Below, one piece after another: positions 6,433 to 7,880 of a stretch of DNA of 7,880 nt. The DNA lies in the NCBI GenBank assembly GCA_934155625.1, contig CAKPHD010000049.1, positions 1 through 7,880 on the forward strand. Direction: 5' to 3'. The notes beneath the pieces were generated by a model that worked only from the letters and a program-made list of their open reading frames with translations, was not told the origin of the DNA and ran no database searches. Both the position numbers and the translations under genes were made by a program. The DNA comes from an uncultured Clostridia bacterium (GTDB taxonomy: Bacteria > Bacillota > Clostridia > TANB77 > CAG-508). Position 1 is the first letter of the stretch; the number at the start of each line of letters is the position of its first letter.

Positions 6433-7206
6433 TTGATTAACAAGGTAGAAATCTGTGGAGTTAATACATCACAACTACCAGTACTAACAAATAAAGAAAA
6501 AGACGAACTATTTATAAAGATAAAACAAGGAGATGAAGAAGCTAGAGCTATATTTATAAGAGGTAATTTGAGATTAGTATTAAGTGTAATACAGAGATTT
6601 TATGGAAGAGGCGAAAATGCAGATGATTTATTTCAAATTGGATGTATTGGATTAATAAAATCTATAGATAATTTTGATTTGTCGCAAAATGTACAATTTA
6701 GTACTTATGCAGTACCGATGATTATTGGAGAGATAAGAAGATATTTAAGAGATAATAATACAATAAGAGTTAGCAGGTCTGTGAGAGATTTGGCATATAA
6801 GGCAATACAATTTAAAGATAGGTTTAATAAAGAGAAAGGGAGAGAACCAAGTATAGAAGAAATCGCAAAAGAATTGGGAGTTGAAAAAGAAGAGATTGCA
6901 TTTAGTTTTGATGCTATTCAAGATCCAGTTTCATTGCAAGAACCAATATATAATGATGGTTCAGAAAGTATTTATATAATGGACCAAGTTAAAGATGCAA
7001 AAAATAGTGACGAAAATTGGGCCGATAATATGACAATAGCAGAAGCGCTAAAGAAACTTAATGAAAAAGAAAAAAAGATAGTTATAAAAAGATATTTTGA
7101 TGGACGTACTCAAACAGAAGTAGCAGAAGAAATTGGAATTTCACAAGCACAAGTATCGCGTTTAGAAAAAAATGCATTAGAAAATATAAAAAGGTATTAT
7201 AAATAA
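6433..7206 (+). CDS. sigG: RNA polymerase forespore-specific sigma factor SigG
   Basis: SigG directs late forespore transcription during endospore formation. From TTG 6433 the protein is 257 residues (B. subtilis SigG is about 260) and begins MINKVEICGVNTSQLPVL, matching the diagnostic SigG N-terminus. Region 2 (about 36-105) has GNLRLVLSVIQRF, DDLFQIGCIGLIKSIDNFDLS, FSTYAVPMIIGEIRRYLRDNN and IRVSRS. Region 3 includes DAIQDPVSLQEPIYNDG. Region 4 ends with the helix-turn-helix EEIGISQAQVSRLEK (helix start about 235). Asn45, rather than glutamate, is the state reported to separate SigG from SigF in binding the anti-sigma factor Gin/CsfB. SigG usually follows spoIIGA and sigE; here ptsI precedes it, while ylmC follows as in many Bacillota. 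Translation probably is restrained by the TTG start and the hairpin over its ribosome binding site. I found no convincing SigF/SigG-type promoter upstream, so how it is transcribed is open. Confidence 0.95.
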   Translation: MINKVEICGVNTSQLPVLTNKEKDELFIKIKQGDEEARAIFIRGNLRLVLSVIQRFYGRGENADDLFQIGCIGLIKSIDNFDLSQNVQFSTYAVPMIIGEIRRYLRDNNTIRVSRSVRDLAYKAIQFKDRFNKEKGREPSIEEIAKELGVEKEEIAFSFDAIQDPVSLQEPIYNDGSESIYIMDQVKDAKNSDENWADNMTIAEALKKLNEKEKKIVIKRYFDGRTQTEVAEEIGISQAQVSRLEKNALENIKRYYK

Positions 7207-7214
7207 TTAGATAT

Positions 7215-7243
7215 GTAACAATTCTGAAATATTTTCATATAAT
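7215..7243 (+). promoter_or_regulatory. weak candidate promoter before ylmC
   Basis: GTAACA (7215-7220) is 17 bp from TATAAT (7238-7243). The -10 is perfect, but the -35 matches only four of six positions and the region is almost pure A/T, so a chance match is possible. If used, ylmC could be expressed apart from sigG; otherwise it is co-transcribed. Confidence 0.3.
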
Positions 7244-7261
7244 ATATATAAGAAAATATTT
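7227..7261. repeat. inverted repeat in the sigG-ylmC gap
   Basis: AAATATTTTC (7227-7236) and GAAAATATTT (7252-7261) are perfect complements. After one mismatch, TATA (7238-7241) pairs with TATA (7247-7250). It ends 5 bases before the ylmC ribosome binding site and has no T-run, so it is more likely an operator or an mRNA hairpin than a terminator. It overlaps the candidate -10 box. Confidence 0.45.
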
Positions 7262-7282
7262 GAGATAAGGAGATTATATGCT

Positions 7283-7519
7283 ATGGGAGATAAAGGATTG
7301 GATTTTAAACATAAGGAAGTTATCAATATATGTGATGGAAGAAGATTAGGTTTTGTTCAAGATGTGTGTGCGGATTTAGATACAGGAAGGATAACTTCTA
7401 TAATTGTGCCTGGTGGGACTAATAAATTGATGAGCTTGTTTTCTAATAGCAATGATATTATAATTCCTTGGGAAAATATAAAGTGTATAAGTGATGATTT
7501 GATCTTGGTGGAGATTTAG
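7283..7519 (+). CDS. ylmC: YlmC/YmxH family PRC-barrel sporulation protein
   Basis: This is a 78-residue protein with one PRC-barrel-like beta domain. The stretch DFKHKEVINICDGRRLGFVQDV (about 7-28), then DTGRITSIIVPG and IIIPWENIKCISDDLILVE, matches the YlmC/YmxH family often encoded directly after sigG in spore formers. The biochemical role is not established; the label rests on sequence pattern and on position. The start is ATG 7283, 10 bases after AAGGAG (7267-7272). An ATG at 7278 is better spaced but out of frame with the homologous sequence. There is no signal peptide or membrane segment. It lies 76 bases after sigG and is either co-transcribed or driven by a weak candidate promoter in that gap. 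The family call is good; the exact N-terminus is less certain. Confidence 0.85.
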   Translation: MGDKGLDFKHKEVINICDGRRLGFVQDVCADLDTGRITSIIVPGGTNKLMSLFSNSNDIIIPWENIKCISDDLILVEI

Positions 7520-7586
7520 TTATTAGATAATGCTTTTGTGTACTTATACTAAAGATTTTAAATAATCGTAGCTAAGATATATGTAC

Positions 7587-7620
7587 TTTAGAAAAAATAA
7601 TAATATATTGTTTTTCTAAA
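7587..7620. repeat. hairpin, possible weak terminator after ylmC
   Basis: TTTAGAAAAA (7587-7596) and TTTTTCTAAA (7611-7620) pair perfectly over 10 bp with a 14-base AT loop. It has little GC and no T-run downstream, so it would be a poor intrinsic terminator. It is the only candidate to end the sigG-ylmC transcript before the tandem promoters. Confidence 0.35.
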
Positions 7621-7692
7621 TATAAGATTTTATGTACTGTGAGAGTTGTAATGTCTATAATAGCAGAAATTAAAAAAAGTTTCAAAAAAGTA

Positions 7693-7721
7693 TTGACTTA
7701 TGAGAAGAAAGATGTTAATAT
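7693..7721 (+). promoter_or_regulatory. upstream tandem promoter P1
   Basis: TTGACT (7693-7698), 17-bp spacer, TAATAT (7716-7721), with TG at 7713-7714 forming an extended -10. The A-rich stretch at 7670-7690 looks like an UP element. The predicted start is near 7727-7728 (A or G), immediately before CACCAAGC. Confidence 0.7.
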
Positions 7722-7749
7722 AATTGAGCACCAAGCGAAAAGAAAACAC

Positions 7750-7780
7750 TTCTTAAAATATTTTAAAAATATTTTAAGAA
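7750..7780. repeat. perfect 31-nt AT palindrome between P1 and P2
   Basis: Two 15-base arms (7750-7764 and 7766-7780) are exact reverse complements around a single central A at 7765. They consist of A/T except for one C-G pair (7752/7778). The palindrome ends 15 bases before the P2 -35 box. It would be transcribed from P1 and could form a hairpin, or act in DNA as a curved or protein-bound upstream element of P2. Confidence 0.75.
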
Positions 7781-7795
7781 AATTTTAAAAAAGTG

Positions 7796-7824
7796 TTGAC
7801 AAATTTCGACAACGGTGTTAAGAT
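7796..7824 (+). promoter_or_regulatory. downstream tandem promoter P2
   Basis: A perfect TTGACA (7796-7801), 17-bp spacer and TAAGAT (7819-7824), with TG at 7816-7817 giving an extended -10. A-rich sequence (7776-7792) lies directly upstream. The predicted start is near 7830-7832. The strength and tandem layout fit a stable-RNA operon; the transcribed gene is outside the window. Confidence 0.75.
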
Positions 7825-7880
7825 AATAAATGTACCAAGCAACAGACAAAAATATTAAAAATAATACACAAGAAATTAGT

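Larger units (their letters stand above)
7684..7840 (+). repeat. duplicated promoter module (two diverged copies)
   Basis: Aligning 7684-7724 with 7787-7827 at an offset of 103 gives 30 identities in 41 positions. The matches cluster in AAAAAAGT before the -35, TTGAC, and TGTTAA plus ATAAT at the -10. The copies also share ACCAAGC just downstream (7730-7736 and 7834-7840; the offset there is 104). Clustering in functional elements suggests either a duplication with drift in the spacer or selection for the same promoter architecture. Confidence 0.7.
7520..7880 (+). other. 361-base gene-free region with stable-RNA-like promoters
   Basis: No frame on either strand carries a convincing start, ribosome binding site and coding composition. 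From left to right it holds about 65 bases without a clear signal, a weak hairpin (7587-7620), promoter P1 (7693-7721), an AT palindrome (7750-7780) and promoter P2 (7796-7824), then about 55 bases of A-rich leader up to the edge. Two short repeats also occur: AAGATTTTA (7552-7560 and 7624-7632) and TGTACT (three copies, near 7539, 7582 and 7632). The arrangement suggests the region upstream of an rRNA or tRNA operon beyond the window, but no RNA gene sequence is visible. Confidence 0.55.

Noticed and set aside
7825..7880. Start of a 16S rRNA, tRNA or small protein gene at the right edge
   Set aside because: No recognisable rRNA boxA, mature 16S start, tRNA arm or ribosome binding site plus start codon is visible, so only a leader can be stated.

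Overview
The window is AT-rich and all of its genes lie on the + strand. Codon use is dominated by AGA, ATA, TTA and GCA, and ribosome binding sites follow the AGGAGG type. Together with a forespore sigma factor (SigG), a YlmC/YmxH-type sporulation protein and a PTS with an HPr carrying the regulatory serine, this points to a low-GC, endospore-forming member of the Clostridia/Bacillota. I cannot place it more finely by eye. There is no sign of phage, IS elements, CRISPR or defence genes, and I did not find a clear, previously undescribed system. The interest lies in regulatory architecture.

Layout. Positions 1-162 hold a possible tail of an upstream gene, an imperfect inverted repeat and two TTGACA hexamers. 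A complete dUTPase gene (163-624) ends at a strong intrinsic terminator (654-690). The terminator loop also contains the -35 box of the next promoter (671-699), which drives a CarD/CdnL-type RNA polymerase-binding regulator (771-1352). That gene has its own terminator (1363-1408).

Next comes a compact four-gene sugar-uptake operon: fruK (1-phosphofructokinase, 1482-2387), fruA (fructose EIIABC, 2427-4346), ptsH (HPr, 4368-4631) and ptsI (Enzyme I, 4661-6367). These form a whole phosphorelay: PEP to EI, HPr, EIIA, EIIB, then fructose (entering as fructose 1-phosphate), which FruK converts to fructose 1,6-bisphosphate. No fruR, cre site or HPr kinase is visible in the window.

Directly behind ptsI is sigG (6433-7206). 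It starts with TTG, and its Shine-Dalgarno sequence lies in the 3' arm of a 16-bp hairpin (6382-6424) followed by six T. The element looks like both the operon's terminator and a device that hides the sigG ribosome binding site. A small PRC-barrel YlmC/YmxH protein (7283-7519) follows.

The last 361 bases (7520-7880) have no credible gene. They contain a weak hairpin and two tandem, clearly related promoters (-35 boxes at 7693 and 7796, 103 bp apart) with A-rich upstream tracts and a shared ACCAAGC just downstream. A 31-nt perfect AT palindrome lies between them. This resembles a strong stable-RNA (rRNA or tRNA) promoter region whose gene lies beyond the right edge.
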